From assembly GCA_002707985.1 (NCBI GenBank), contig PAOI01000025.1, forward strand, positions 20,924 to 66,073: a stretch of DNA of 45,150 nucleotides, in the 5' to 3' direction. Source of the stretch: Sphingomonas sp. (lineage in GTDB: Bacteria > Pseudomonadota > Alphaproteobacteria > Sphingomonadales > Sphingomonadaceae). Below, in pieces: positions 1-8,627 of the stretch. Within the stretch, counting starts at the first letter, position 1. The number at the start of each line of letters is the position of its first letter. The notes below the pieces were generated by a model, which was not told the origin of the DNA, made no database searches, and saw only the letters and a program-made list of their open reading frames with translations. The translations under genes and the position numbers were made by a program.

Positions 1-606
1 TATGAGGTCGGCCAGAAAAGCACGTTCCTCAACGGCCGGCTGATCTGGAACAACACGCTCTACTGGCTGGATTATACCGATCTGCAGACGATCCAGCTGA
101 TCAACGGGCTGCAGATCGCGTCGAACGCCGGCAAGGCGACGATCAAGGGATATGAGACGCAGCTCGATGCCCGCCTCTTCGACGGATTCAATCTCTCTGT
201 CGCCTATGCCTATACCGACGCCAAATATGACGATTATATCGAAGCGGGCGACGATTATTCGGGGAACCGCGTAACCCGGGCGCCCAAGCACATGGTCACG
301 GTGTCGCCGTCCTACACCTTCTATCTGCCGGGTAACCTGGATGTGACGCTGGCGGGCGATTACCGCTACACCAGCTTCATCTACGACGACGCCAGCAATG
401 AGCCGCCGGAGTTCCGCGATCCGACCAATTTCGTCGATGCGCGGATCGTGGTCGACAATATCGCCGATCACTTCACCTTTTCGATCTGGGGCAAGAACCT
501 GACCGACGAGCGCACGCGCGTGTTCCAGGGCGTGTTCCTCGGCGCGAATTTCGGCGCCTTCAGTCCGCCGCGGACCTACGGCGCCACGCTGAGCTGGGAA
601 TATTGA
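1..606 (+). CDS. TonB-dependent receptor, C-terminal part (5' end outside window)
   Basis: The reading frame is open from the first base and encodes about 201 residues of an outer-membrane beta-barrel. Alternating short strands such as FDGFNLSVAYAYTDAKY, the late FSIWGKNLTDER segment and the closing strand PRTYGATLSWEY are characteristic of the end of TonB-dependent receptors. The protein ends in an aromatic residue (Tyr), as expected for recognition by the BAM assembly machinery. Such receptors take up substrates across the outer membrane using TonB energy. The plug domain and signal peptide lie upstream of the window, so the ligand cannot be judged. Because it stands only 64 bases before a catabolic run on the same strand, I infer that it imports the substrate of that pathway. 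Confidence 0.9.
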   Translation, partial: YEVGQKSTFLNGRLIWNNTLYWLDYTDLQTIQLINGLQIASNAGKATIKGYETQLDARLFDGFNLSVAYAYTDAKYDDYIEAGDDYSGNRVTRAPKHMVTVSPSYTFYLPGNLDVTLAGDYRYTSFIYDDASNEPPEFRDPTNFVDARIVVDNIADHFTFSIWGKNLTDERTRVFQGVFLGANFGAFSPPRTYGATLSWEY

Positions 607-613
607 TAAGGCC

Positions 614-641
614 GGGCCGGATGCCGCCTGGCGTCCGGTCC
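614..641 (+). terminator. Hairpin after the TonB receptor gene
   Basis: Bases 614-625 pair with 630-641 to give a 12-bp stem (two G-U pairs) closed by the loop GCCT. No T-run follows, so this may be a leaky terminator or an mRNA-stabilising hairpin between the receptor and the downstream enzyme genes. Confidence 0.4.
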
Positions 642-670
642 GCCGCACGAAGTTTCGGACCGGAGTTGAA

Positions 671-2083
671 ATGGACAGAGAATTTGCCGACGGCGTGAAA
701 ATACTGGTGCCGACGGGATCGCTCGGCGCTGGCGTCCGCGAGGAGGAAATCGCCTATGGCATGGCCCGGGGGGTTCATGCGATCGCCTCCGATGCGGGCT
801 CCACCGACAGCGGGGCTGCCTATCTTGCGACCGGCAAGTCGAAGAATAATCGCGGTGCGGTGAAGCGCGATCTGCGCATCCTGATGCAGGCGCAGGCCGA
901 GCATGGCGTTCCGATCATCATCGGCACGGCGGGGCAGGCAGGGGGAGACCTCAATCTCGACTGGACGCGCGACATCGTGCTCGAACTTGCCAAGGAACTG
1001 GGAGTGTCGCCGAAGATCGCGCTGCTCCGCTGCGAACAGGACAAGGCGGTCCTAAAGCGTCTCAACGGAAACGGGCGGATCAAGCCGCTCCCGCCGCTGG
1101 GTCCGCTTGACGACGCCACGATAGACGGCTGCGATCACATCGTCGCCGCCATGGGGGTGGAGCCCTATGTCGCTGCGCTGGAAGGCGGCGCCGACATCAT
1201 TCTCGGCGGGCGCTCGACCGACACGGCGGTGCTGGCCGCCTTTCCGATCTGGAAGGGCGCGCCCTGGGGCGCTGCCTGGCACGCGGGCAAGACCGGCGAG
1301 TGCGGGGCGCAATGCACCGAGGAGCGCGAAAGCTCGGGCGTGCTGCTGACCGTCACGGCCGACGGATTCGAAGTTGCACCATTGAGCGACACCAATTTCT
1401 GCACGCCGCACAGCGTGTCTGCGCACATGCTGTACGAGAATACCGATCCTTTCCGCCTGGTCGAACCGGGCGGCATCCTCGACGTGACTCACGCCCGCTA
1501 TGCGCAGAGCGACGCGCGGACAGTGCGTGTTACCGGATCGGAATGGGAGCCGCGCCCCTATACGATGAAGCTCGAAGGCGCAGGCGGCGGAAAATTCCAG
1601 ACGCTGATGCTCGTCGGCATTCAGGACCCCGACGTGCTGCGCGATATCGACGGGGTTCACGATCGCCTGCGCAAGGCGCTTTATGCGCGTACGCGCAGTG
1701 CCATTCCGGCAGAAGAACTGGGCGAATTCCATATTTCGCTGCGCATGTATGGTTGGAACGGCACGACCGGCCAGCCCGTGCCCCAGGGCACGCCGGCGCC
1801 GCCAGAAGTCGGCATGTTGTTCGTCGCCACCGCCGATACGCAGGAGATCGCGAACAGCATCGCGCATGCCTGCAACCCCTATTTCTTCCACTATCCCGCC
1901 GTGATGGACAAGGAACTGCCGAGCTATGGCTTTGCGTTCACGCCCGCCGATGTGCCGCGCGGGCAGGTATATGAATTCAAGCTCAATCACGTCGTCGAAG
2001 TCGACGACTGGCGCGAACTGGTCCGTACGGAATGGATCGATCTGGCCGAAACCTCGAACGTGCGGGAGGCAGTCAATGGCTAA
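671..2083 (+). CDS. AtuA-like protein (DUF1446, acyclic terpene utilisation family)
   Basis: The 470-residue product has the full length of the DUF1446/AtuA family. The N-terminal VPTGSLGAGVREEEIAYGM and the following DAGSTDSGAAYL and IIIGTAGQAGGD stretches are the conserved glycine-rich signatures of this family, followed by GGADIILGGRSTDTAVLAAF. AtuA was named from Pseudomonas genes for citronellol/geraniol breakdown, but its reaction is not established. The start is supported by GGAG six bases upstream. The stop overlaps the next gene, a DUF4387 protein, and this pairing recurs in the family, suggesting a two-component enzyme. No acyclic-terpene genes (geranyl-CoA carboxylase subunits) are visible here, so a terpene role is doubtful; a hydrolyase or isomerase role on a hydroxyacid is speculation. 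Confidence 0.85.
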   Translation: MDREFADGVKILVPTGSLGAGVREEEIAYGMARGVHAIASDAGSTDSGAAYLATGKSKNNRGAVKRDLRILMQAQAEHGVPIIIGTAGQAGGDLNLDWTRDIVLELAKELGVSPKIALLRCEQDKAVLKRLNGNGRIKPLPPLGPLDDATIDGCDHIVAAMGVEPYVAALEGGADIILGGRSTDTAVLAAFPIWKGAPWGAAWHAGKTGECGAQCTEERESSGVLLTVTADGFEVAPLSDTNFCTPHSVSAHMLYENTDPFRLVEPGGILDVTHARYAQSDARTVRVTGSEWEPRPYTMKLEGAGGGKFQTLMLVGIQDPDVLRDIDGVHDRLRKALYARTRSAIPAEELGEFHISLRMYGWNGTTGQPVPQGTPAPPEVGMLFVATADTQEIANSIAHACNPYFFHYPAVMDKELPSYGFAFTPADVPRGQVYEFKLNHVVEVDDWRELVRTEWIDLAETSNVREAVNG

Positions 2084-2384
2084 GGTTCGCGACGTCTGTC
2101 GCCATGTCCGCTCGAAAAACGCCGGCCCCTATTGGGTGACGTTCGATTTCTTTTTCGACGGACCCGATAATTTCGAGAAATATCATGCCAGCCCCGCGCT
2201 TTCGCCCGATCTGTTCGCGCGGCTCTACGGGACCGATCCAGCGCTGGTGAAGCATATCCCTGTCGCTGACCTCAACATGGTCAAAATCTCCTATCCGCGC
2301 GCGACGCCGCAGGGCGGCGTCGAAGAGCGCGACATGCATTCGGGTCAGCAATATGTCCGCGTGCTCGACGTAGAACTCGGCTGA
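2076..2384 (+). CDS. DUF4387 family protein, partner of the AtuA-like protein
   Basis: This 102-residue protein begins MAKVRDVCRHVRSKNAGPYW and contains the phrases VTFDFFFDGPDNFEKY and KHIPVADLNMVKISYPR, which I recognise as DUF4387. The ORF runs open further upstream in frame, but the ATG at 2076 overlaps the AtuA-like stop by eight bases (ATGGCTAA) and places the conserved RSKNAGPYW block near the N-terminus, so I chose it. DUF4387 is found next to or fused with DUF1446 proteins, which suggests a small subunit. No membrane segment or known catalytic motif is visible. Its stop overlaps the acyl-CoA ligase start by one base, implying coupled translation. Confidence 0.85.
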   Translation: MAKVRDVCRHVRSKNAGPYWVTFDFFFDGPDNFEKYHASPALSPDLFARLYGTDPALVKHIPVADLNMVKISYPRATPQGGVEERDMHSGQQYVRVLDVELG

Positions 2385-3985
2385 TGGACGCGGCGCCAAC
2401 ACTGCCGCAGACGCTAAGCGACCTGCTGCAATCGGCGGTGACCCGATATCCCGACAGCCCGGCGCTCGATTTCATGGGGCGGCGCTGGCGCTATGCCGAA
2501 ATCGATCGGCTTGCTGCGCGCTGTGCCGCCGGTTTGCTGGCAATGGGGATCAAGCCGGGTGACCGGATCGGGCTCTGCCTGCCCAACACGCCCTATTTCG
2601 TCATCGCTTATTTCGCGGTGCTGCGGATCGGCGGCATCGTCGCGAGCATCAACCCGCTCTACACCGAGCGGGAAATGGCGCATCTCGTGGCGGATGCGGG
2701 GGTGAAGCTGATCTTCGTTCCCGACCTGCCCGACATCGTCGAAAAGGTCGCGGCGCTCGAAACGCTGCAGAATATCGTCATCTGCCCGATCGATCGGGTG
2801 CTGCCGCCGGTCAAGGCGCTGGCCTATCGCATTCTCCGGCGCAAGCTGCGCGTCTTCCGGCCCTGGCCGCAATCGCGGATGGTCGCGTTCGACGAACTGA
2901 CGGCGCATGAAGCCAATTGTCCTCCGCATCGCAATCTGCCGGAGGATGTGGCGGTGCTGCAATATACCGGCGGGACGACGGGTCTGCCCAAGGGCGCGAT
3001 GCTGACCCATGGCAGCCTGATCGCCAATTGCCTGCAAGCCGCGAGGCATGATGCGGAGGCTCCTGACCGGCGCGAAACCGTGATGGGCGTGCTGCCCATG
3101 TTCCATGTCTTTGCGCTGACCGCCGTGCTCAATCATTCTGTGCTTACCGGTGCGCGCATCGTGCTGATGCCGCGCTTCGAAATGAAGCCGTTCCTGGCGG
3201 CGATGCGGCGGACTCGGCCTGAGCGGATCTATGTCGTGCCGACCATCGCCATCGCGCTCAACGACCTGCCCCAGGCGCAGCTGCCGCCGATGGGGCAGGT
3301 GCGTATTTGCGTCTCGGGCGGAGCGCCGCTTCCGCCCGAAGTGCGCGCGCGTTTCGAGCGGCGGACGGGGTGCCGGATTGTCGAAGGCTATGGCCTGTCG
3401 GAGGCATCGCCCACCGTCACCTGCAATCCGTTCACCGGGCTGGTGAAGGATGGCAGTGCGGGGATCGCATATCCCGATACCGTCATCGAAATCCGTTCGC
3501 TCGAGGACGATAGGCTGATGGAAGCCGGATCGAGCGGCGAGGTTTGCGTGCGCGGCCCGCAGGTGATGAAGGGCTATTGGAACCGGCCCGACGAAACCGC
3601 CGAAGTCCTGTCCGACGGTCTGCTGCGCACCGGCGACGTCGGATATCTCGACAGCGAGGGTTATCTGTTCCTCGTCGACCGGATCAAGGACCTGATCCTG
3701 TGCGGGGGCTATAATGTCTATCCCCGCGTGATCGAGGACGCCTTGTACGAGCATCCCGATGTTGCGGAAGCAACCGTGATCGGCGTGCCCGACCAGTATC
3801 GTGGCGAAGCGCCCAAGGCTTTCGTCAAGCTGCGTGAAGGTGCGGAGGCCACGGCGGAAAGCCTGCGGGGCTTCCTGAAGGACAAGCTCAGCAAGATCGA
3901 AATGCCGCGCGAAATCGAGCTGCGCGACGAATTGCCCAAGACGCTGATCGGCAAGCTTTCGAAAAAAGAGCTGCGCGCGGGCTGA
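2384..3985 (+). CDS. Acyl-CoA ligase (AMP-forming, ANL superfamily)
   Basis: The 533-residue enzyme is full length for an acyl-adenylate/acyl-CoA synthetase, which activates a carboxylate with ATP and CoA. Visible motifs are the phosphate-binding YTGGTTGLPKGA near residue 193, EGYGLSEASP near 333, RTGDVGY near 414, the hinge DRIKDLILCGGYNVYP around 430-446, and the C-terminal catalytic lysine region PKTLIGKLSKKELR near 518. The N-terminal LPQTLSDLLQSAVTRYPDSPAL resembles medium/long-chain fatty acid CoA ligases. It overlaps the DUF4387 stop by one base. In this setting it probably converts the imported acid or a cleavage product to its CoA thioester; the substrate cannot be told from sequence. 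Confidence 0.93.
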   Translation: MDAAPTLPQTLSDLLQSAVTRYPDSPALDFMGRRWRYAEIDRLAARCAAGLLAMGIKPGDRIGLCLPNTPYFVIAYFAVLRIGGIVASINPLYTEREMAHLVADAGVKLIFVPDLPDIVEKVAALETLQNIVICPIDRVLPPVKALAYRILRRKLRVFRPWPQSRMVAFDELTAHEANCPPHRNLPEDVAVLQYTGGTTGLPKGAMLTHGSLIANCLQAARHDAEAPDRRETVMGVLPMFHVFALTAVLNHSVLTGARIVLMPRFEMKPFLAAMRRTRPERIYVVPTIAIALNDLPQAQLPPMGQVRICVSGGAPLPPEVRARFERRTGCRIVEGYGLSEASPTVTCNPFTGLVKDGSAGIAYPDTVIEIRSLEDDRLMEAGSSGEVCVRGPQVMKGYWNRPDETAEVLSDGLLRTGDVGYLDSEGYLFLVDRIKDLILCGGYNVYPRVIEDALYEHPDVAEATVIGVPDQYRGEAPKAFVKLREGAEATAESLRGFLKDKLSKIEMPREIELRDELPKTLIGKLSKKELRAG

Positions 3986-4011
3986 CATCAACTCGGAGCA
4001 GGAGAAACATT

Positions 4012-4791
4012 ATGGCCAGCATGCTGCAATCGGCACCATCGCTTCGCGAGCGGGTTTCGGACGAGGAATGGGCGGTTCGCGAGGATCTTGCGGCTGCCTA
4101 TCGGCTCGTTGCGCTCTATGGCTGGGATGACCTCATCTTCACCCATTTGTCGGCGCGCATTCCGGGGCCAGAACACCACTTCCTGATCAACCCCTATACG
4201 CACATGTTCGAAGAGATCACGGCGTCGAGCCTCGTCAAGATCGACGTCGAGGGGCGCAAGGTCGACGATACCCCCGCGCCGGTGAACGCCGCCGGCTTCA
4301 CCATTCATTCGGCGGTGCACATGTCGCGCGAAGACGCGATGGCGGTGCTGCATCTGCATACTCCGCACGGGCAGGCGGTCTCGGCGATGAAGGACGGCTT
4401 GTTGCCGCACACCCAGTCGGCGATGATCGCGCATCATGATGTCGCCTATCACGACTATGAGGGCATCGCGACCAACCTTGAAGAGCGCGAGCGGCTGGTC
4501 GCCGATCTGGGCACGAAGAATTCGATGCTGTTGCGCAATCACGGCACGCTGACGCTTGGATCGAGCGTGGCCCAGGGCTTCATGCGGATGTATTTCCTCG
4601 AACGCGCATGCGAGGCGCAGGTGATGATGCTAACCGCTGGGCGCGACGGGCTCAACGAGCCGCCAGCAGGCGTTGCAGACGTGGTGCGCAACCAGGTTTC
4701 GGGCACCGAAATGGCGATGGCGGTTGACATGCTCGCCTGGCCTGCGCTGCGCCGCAAGCTGGACCGGATCGATCCCAGCTACAAGCAATGA
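4012..4791 (+). CDS. Class II aldolase/adducin family protein
   Basis: The 259-residue product has the class II aldolase fold signatures. These are the N-terminal VREDLAAAYRLVALYGWDDLIFTHLSAR, the metal-binding HLHTPHG near residue 113, and a third histidine in LLRNHGTL near 177. These enzymes use zinc or manganese for retro-aldol cleavage or decarboxylation, but the family also includes non-aldolase members of adducin type, to which this sequence (INPYTHMFEEITASSLVKID) seems closer. The start follows a good ribosome site (AGGAG) 26 bases after the ligase. The stop overlaps the MmgE/PrpD start by four bases (ATGA). A C-C bond cleavage role in the pathway is an inference. Confidence 0.9.
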   Translation: MASMLQSAPSLRERVSDEEWAVREDLAAAYRLVALYGWDDLIFTHLSARIPGPEHHFLINPYTHMFEEITASSLVKIDVEGRKVDDTPAPVNAAGFTIHSAVHMSREDAMAVLHLHTPHGQAVSAMKDGLLPHTQSAMIAHHDVAYHDYEGIATNLEERERLVADLGTKNSMLLRNHGTLTLGSSVAQGFMRMYFLERACEAQVMMLTAGRDGLNEPPAGVADVVRNQVSGTEMAMAVDMLAWPALRRKLDRIDPSYKQ

Positions 4792-6191
4792 CGCAAACCG
4801 GATTGCCCCCGGGCGCCGGGGATGTGCTCGCGCATCGGATCGCCCGCTATGCCTGCGAATTCGACGCGGAAGCGTTGCCCGAAGCAGTGACGGCTTACGT
4901 CGGGCAACGGCTGCTCGACAGCCTTGCCTGCATGGTCGGTGCCTATGATGCCGGGCCGGTGCGGATCGCTCGCGAAATCGCCGCGCAGGTGCCGGTCGAT
5001 CAGGCGGGTGTGTTTGGTCGCGCTGCGCGGACCACGCCCGATCTGGCCGCCTTCGCCAACGGCGTAATGGTCCGCTTTCTCGACTATAATGACGGCTATA
5101 TGGGCAAGGAGCCCGGCCACCCGAGCGACAATATTCCCGCCTGCATTGCCGTTGCACAGGCCGAGGGCGCATCGATGCGCGAGTTCGTCGCGTCGGTGGT
5201 CATCGCCTATGAAATCCAGATGCGGCTTCAGGACGCCGCCAGCCTCAACCGGCGCGGCTGGGATCATGTCGGCTTTATCCTGCCCGCCTGCGCAGCCGCA
5301 GTGTCGCGGCTGATGGGGCTGGACGTGACGCGCACGACCGAAGCGATCAACCTGGCGATCAACGGGCATATCCCGATGCGGCAGGTGCGCTCGGGAACCC
5401 TGTCCGACTGGAAGGGCTGTTCGGCGGCCAATGCAGCACGCAACGCCGTATTCGCTGCCGGGCTGGCCCGCGCGGGAATGACCGGGCCGTCGCCGGTGTT
5501 CGAAGGCGAGATGGGGTTTTTCCGGCAAGTAACCGGTCCCTTTGCACTTGATGTCGATACGTTCGGCAATCCGGCTAATGGCGACTATGCAATCCTGCGA
5601 TCGCTTACCAAAACCTTCCCCACCAACGGCGAACTGCACACGGCGATCTGGGCGGCGATCGGGTTGCGCGATCGGATTCCGGATCCCGCCGCGATCCGGG
5701 CAATCCGGATCGAAACGTCCGAATTCAACGCGCGGGTGCTGGCCGATGCCGAGAAATGGCATCCCACAACGCGGGAAACGGCCGACCACAGTCTGCCCTA
5801 TAATGTCGCGCGTGCGTTGATCGACGGCGACATTACGCTCGATTCCTATCGTCCGGAAAGCATCGCCGATCCCCTCGTGCGCGCGCTGATGGTCCTGACC
5901 GAAGTGACCGAAGCACCCGAGCTCACTGCGCTTTTCCCGAACCTTCTGGCCAATCGCGTGACTGTCGAACTGGCGTCGGGCGAGCATTGCACCAGCGAGG
6001 TTCGCACGGGGCCCGGTGGGCGCGAACAGCCGATGCGCGACACAGATTTCGCGCGCAAGTTCGGCAAGATGGCCGCCCCGCACCTCGATACGGCGGCGCA
6101 GGAGGCGGTTCTCGCCTTCGTCACTACGCTGGAGGACCAGACCGGTTTCGACCCGCTGTTCGACGCGATGAAGGGAGATCGACAATCGTGA
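4788..6191 (+). CDS. MmgE/PrpD family protein
   Basis: The 467-residue protein matches the length and layout of the MmgE/PrpD family, which includes 2-methylcitrate dehydratase and cis-aconitate decarboxylase. Diagnostic stretches are the early LLDSLACMVGAYD, the FLDYNDGYMGKEPGHPSDNIPACIAVAQAEG block near residue 95-125, and GWDHVGFILPACAAAVSRLMGLD near 160. No other methylcitrate-cycle gene (prpB, prpC) is nearby, so a dehydratase or decarboxylase acting on another tricarboxylate or hydroxyacid is more likely than propionate metabolism. Its ATG overlaps the aldolase stop (ATGA at 4788-4791), so translation is probably coupled. It is the last gene of this run and meets a convergent dehydrogenase gene 42 bases on. 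Confidence 0.92.
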   Translation: MTQTGLPPGAGDVLAHRIARYACEFDAEALPEAVTAYVGQRLLDSLACMVGAYDAGPVRIAREIAAQVPVDQAGVFGRAARTTPDLAAFANGVMVRFLDYNDGYMGKEPGHPSDNIPACIAVAQAEGASMREFVASVVIAYEIQMRLQDAASLNRRGWDHVGFILPACAAAVSRLMGLDVTRTTEAINLAINGHIPMRQVRSGTLSDWKGCSAANAARNAVFAAGLARAGMTGPSPVFEGEMGFFRQVTGPFALDVDTFGNPANGDYAILRSLTKTFPTNGELHTAIWAAIGLRDRIPDPAAIRAIRIETSEFNARVLADAEKWHPTTRETADHSLPYNVARALIDGDITLDSYRPESIADPLVRALMVLTEVTEAPELTALFPNLLANRVTVELASGEHCTSEVRTGPGGREQPMRDTDFARKFGKMAAPHLDTAAQEAVLAFVTTLEDQTGFDPLFDAMKGDRQS

Positions 6192-6206
6192 GTCGGCAAT
6201 ACGCGC

Positions 6207-6230
6207 GGCACCATCCCGGGGGATGGCGCC
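6207..6230. terminator. Bidirectional terminator-like hairpin between convergent genes
   Basis: Bases 6207-6216 pair with 6221-6230 (ten positions, one mismatch) around the loop CGGG, followed on the plus strand by GTTT. It lies exactly between the MmgE/PrpD stop (6191) and the convergent dehydrogenase stop (6234), the expected place for a shared terminator. Confidence 0.6.
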
Positions 6231-6233
6231 GTT

Positions 6234-7319
6234 TCAGCCGGTTAGTGCGTCGACGATCGCCTTGCCGCATTCGGCGGTGTTCGCTTCGCCGCCAAGATCC
6301 CGCGTGCGATATTCGGGGCGGGCGAGCACATCCTCGATTGCGCGCACGACCGCAGCGGCGGCAGTTGTTTCGCCGAGATGATCGAGCATCAGCGCCGCCG
6401 ACCAGATCTGGCCGACCGGATTGGCGATATGCTGGCCGGCAATGTCCGGCGCGGAACCGTGCACCGGTTCGAACAAGGACGGAAAGTGCCGTTCGGGATT
6501 GATGTTCCCGGCCGGCGCGATGCCGATCGTACCGGTACATGCCGGACCGAGATCGGACAGGATATCGCCGAACAGGTTGGACGCGACCACCACGTCGAAC
6601 CAGTCGGGATGCTGCACGAAATGCGCGGTCAGGATGTCGATGTGATATTTGTCCCAGCGGATGTCGGGATAGTGTTCCGCCATCGCCTCCACCCGCTCGT
6701 CCCAATAGGGCATGGTGATCGAAATGCCGTTCGATTTGGTGGCGGAGGTCAGGTGCTTTTTCTCGCGCCGCTGGGCGAGGTCGAAGGCATAGCGCAGCAC
6801 GCGATCGACACCGATACGGGTCATCACCGTTTCCTGCATCACCACTTCGCGCTCGGTGTCGGGGAATATCTTGCCGCCGATCGAGCTGTATTCGCCTTCG
6901 GTATTTTCGCGCACGACGAAAAAGTCGATTTCGCCTGGCTTGCGATTGGCAAGCGGCGAGGGGACGCCGGGCATCAGCCGGACGGGGCGCAGATTGACAT
7001 ACTGATCGAATTCGCGCCGGAACTGGATCAGCGATCCCCAGAGCGAAACGTGATCTGGCACGGTTTCCGGCCAGCCGACCGCGCCAAAGAAGATCGCGTC
7101 ATGTTCGCCGATCTGCGCTTTCCAGTCGTCGGGCATCATCGCGCCGTGCTGCTGGTAATAGTCGCACGAGGCGAAATCGAAATGATCGAACGCGAACGCG
7201 CAATCGAACCGCGAGGCGACGGCTTCGAGCACCCGCAATCCTTCGGGGACGACTTCCTTGCCGATGCCGTCCCCGGCGATCACCGCGATACGATGGGCGT
7301 TGGATCGGCGCATGGTCAT
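6234..7319 (-). CDS. Tartrate/D-malate dehydrogenase-type beta-decarboxylating dehydrogenase
   Basis: The 361-residue protein belongs to the isocitrate/isopropylmalate dehydrogenase family. It shows the NAD-side GDGIGKEV at residues 16-23, NLRPVRLMPGVPSPL around 109-123, the catalytic Tyr144 in EGEYS, Lys195 in SATKSNG, and metal-binding aspartates at 228, 252 and 256 (NLFGDILSDLGP). The lack of a phospho- or isopropyl-specific loop and the strong similarity to TtuC/DmlA sequences point to tartrate dehydrogenase or D-malate dehydrogenase (oxidation of D-malate, tartrate or a related 2-hydroxy diacid). The start overlaps the kinase stop (ATGA at 7316-7319); an in-frame ATG at 7313 has the better-spaced AGGA and may be the true start. 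Followed by glycerate-handling genes, it fits tartrate-like salvage. Confidence 0.9.
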   Translation of the reverse strand: MTMRRSNAHRIAVIAGDGIGKEVVPEGLRVLEAVASRFDCAFAFDHFDFASCDYYQQHGAMMPDDWKAQIGEHDAIFFGAVGWPETVPDHVSLWGSLIQFRREFDQYVNLRPVRLMPGVPSPLANRKPGEIDFFVVRENTEGEYSSIGGKIFPDTEREVVMQETVMTRIGVDRVLRYAFDLAQRREKKHLTSATKSNGISITMPYWDERVEAMAEHYPDIRWDKYHIDILTAHFVQHPDWFDVVVASNLFGDILSDLGPACTGTIGIAPAGNINPERHFPSLFEPVHGSAPDIAGQHIANPVGQIWSAALMLDHLGETTAAAAVVRAIEDVLARPEYRTRDLGGEANTAECGKAIVDALTG

Positions 7320-8617
7320 TTCCTTTCGTCCGCCACTGCATCGATCAGGATCGCGCGGAAATCGTTGACATTGGTATGGGTTGGGCCGGTCACGACCAGT
7401 GCGTCGGCGGCGTCGAAAAATCCGTAAGAGTCGCTGGTTGCGAGCGCGCGTGCGGCGGGGAAACCACGCGCCTCGGCCACTGTCAGCGTTTCCGGGCCGA
7501 TCACGGCGCCGGCATTGGTTTCGGTGCCGTCAATTCCGTCGGTATCGGCGGCCAGCGCATGGATGTGCGGTGCACCGTCGAGTGCCTGCGCCAGCGCAAG
7601 CAGAAACTCGCCGTTGCGCCCGCCGCGCCCCGTGCCGCGCACGGTGACGCTGGTTTCCCCGCCGGATAGCAGGATGCAGGGGGCAGCGATCGGCTGACCA
7701 TTGCGGCATATCTGTTGCGCAATCCCGGCATGGACGATCGCAACTTCGCGCGCCTCGCCTTCGATCGCGCTGCCCAGGATCAGTGGCGTATAGCCTGCCT
7801 CCCGCGCGACTGCCGCAGCGGCATCGAGCGCCATTTGCGAACTGGCGACAAGGCGAAAGTCGGCGTCAGGAAGCGTGCCGGGCTTCGGTGTCTCGCTTTC
7901 GGGTCGGGCAAGCCAGTCGGCAATGGTGGGCTCCGGCGTCAGGCCAAGCGTGCGGAAAATCGCCAGCGCGTCATGCCGGGTGGTGGGATCGGGGACGGTC
8001 GGGCCGGACGCGATAATGGCGGGATCGTCGCCCGGTACGTCCGATATCGCCAGCGTCACCAGCTGCGCCGGTGCCGCGCGGGTGGCGAGCCTGCCTCCGG
8101 CGACCATCGAGAGATGTTTGCGGACGCAATTCATCTGCGCGATTGTCGCTCCCGATCGGAGCAGGTCGCGATTGGTCGCCTGAAGCATCGCCAGCGTGAC
8201 GCCCGGCGGGGGCGCAGCGAGCAACGCCGAGCCGCCGCCGGAGATCAGGCAAAGGACCAGATCCTGTGCGGTCAGACCATCGAGCAGCGCCAGCATATCC
8301 TGCGTCGCAGTTACGCCCGCCGCATCCGGAACGGGATGTCCCGCCTCGCGCACCGCGATCCGGTCGCATGGCACGCCATGGCCGTGCCGGGTGACAACCA
8401 GCCCTTCGATCGGACCGTCCCAGTGGGTTTCCACTGCGCGCGCCATCGCGGCGGCGGCCTTGCCCGCACCGATCACGATGGTGCGGCCCTTCGCCCTGGC
8501 CGGCAATGCCGCAGGAACACACCGGGCGGGCTGCGCACGCGCCACCGCCGCGTCGAACATCCGGCGCAGCAGCATTTGCGGCGCTTCGTTTCCATCGCTT
8601 GGTTCCAGACCCGGCAC
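7316..8617 (-). CDS. Glycerate 2-kinase (DUF4147/MOFRL family, TtuD/GckA type)
   Basis: The product has the two domains of class-II glycerate kinases. An N-terminal DUF4147 domain carries VIGAGKAAAAMARAVE and LVLCLISGGGSALLAAPP; a C-terminal MOFRL domain carries LLSGGETSVTVRGTGRGGRNGEFLLALA and DTDGIDGT. It phosphorylates D-glycerate to 2-phosphoglycerate; older annotations of this family as hydroxypyruvate reductase (TtuD) are probably wrong. Start choice is uncertain. The longest ORF begins at 8680 and overlaps the upstream gene by 53 bases; I prefer GTG at 8617, with AGGG eight bases before it, while ATG at 8575 begins directly at the conserved MLLRRMFDAAVARA. It sits between the hydroxyacid dehydrogenase and the tartrate-type dehydrogenase in one operon. 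Confidence 0.88.
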   Translation of the reverse strand: MPGLEPSDGNEAPQMLLRRMFDAAVARAQPARCVPAALPARAKGRTIVIGAGKAAAAMARAVETHWDGPIEGLVVTRHGHGVPCDRIAVREAGHPVPDAAGVTATQDMLALLDGLTAQDLVLCLISGGGSALLAAPPPGVTLAMLQATNRDLLRSGATIAQMNCVRKHLSMVAGGRLATRAAPAQLVTLAISDVPGDDPAIIASGPTVPDPTTRHDALAIFRTLGLTPEPTIADWLARPESETPKPGTLPDADFRLVASSQMALDAAAAVAREAGYTPLILGSAIEGEAREVAIVHAGIAQQICRNGQPIAAPCILLSGGETSVTVRGTGRGGRNGEFLLALAQALDGAPHIHALAADTDGIDGTETNAGAVIGPETLTVAEARGFPAARALATSDSYGFFDAADALVVTGPTHTNVNDFRAILIDAVADERK

Positions 8618-8627
8618 GGCGCCGACC

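Noticed and set aside
671..2384. Reading the AtuA-like pair as acyclic terpene degradation
   Set aside because: No geranyl-CoA carboxylase, citronellyl-CoA dehydrogenase or related genes are present.
2414..3991. Long minus-strand frame of 525 codons opposite the acyl-CoA ligase
   Set aside because: Typical antisense shadow in GC-rich DNA: product is rich in His, Arg, Gln and Asp with no family motif, while the plus strand encodes a full ligase.
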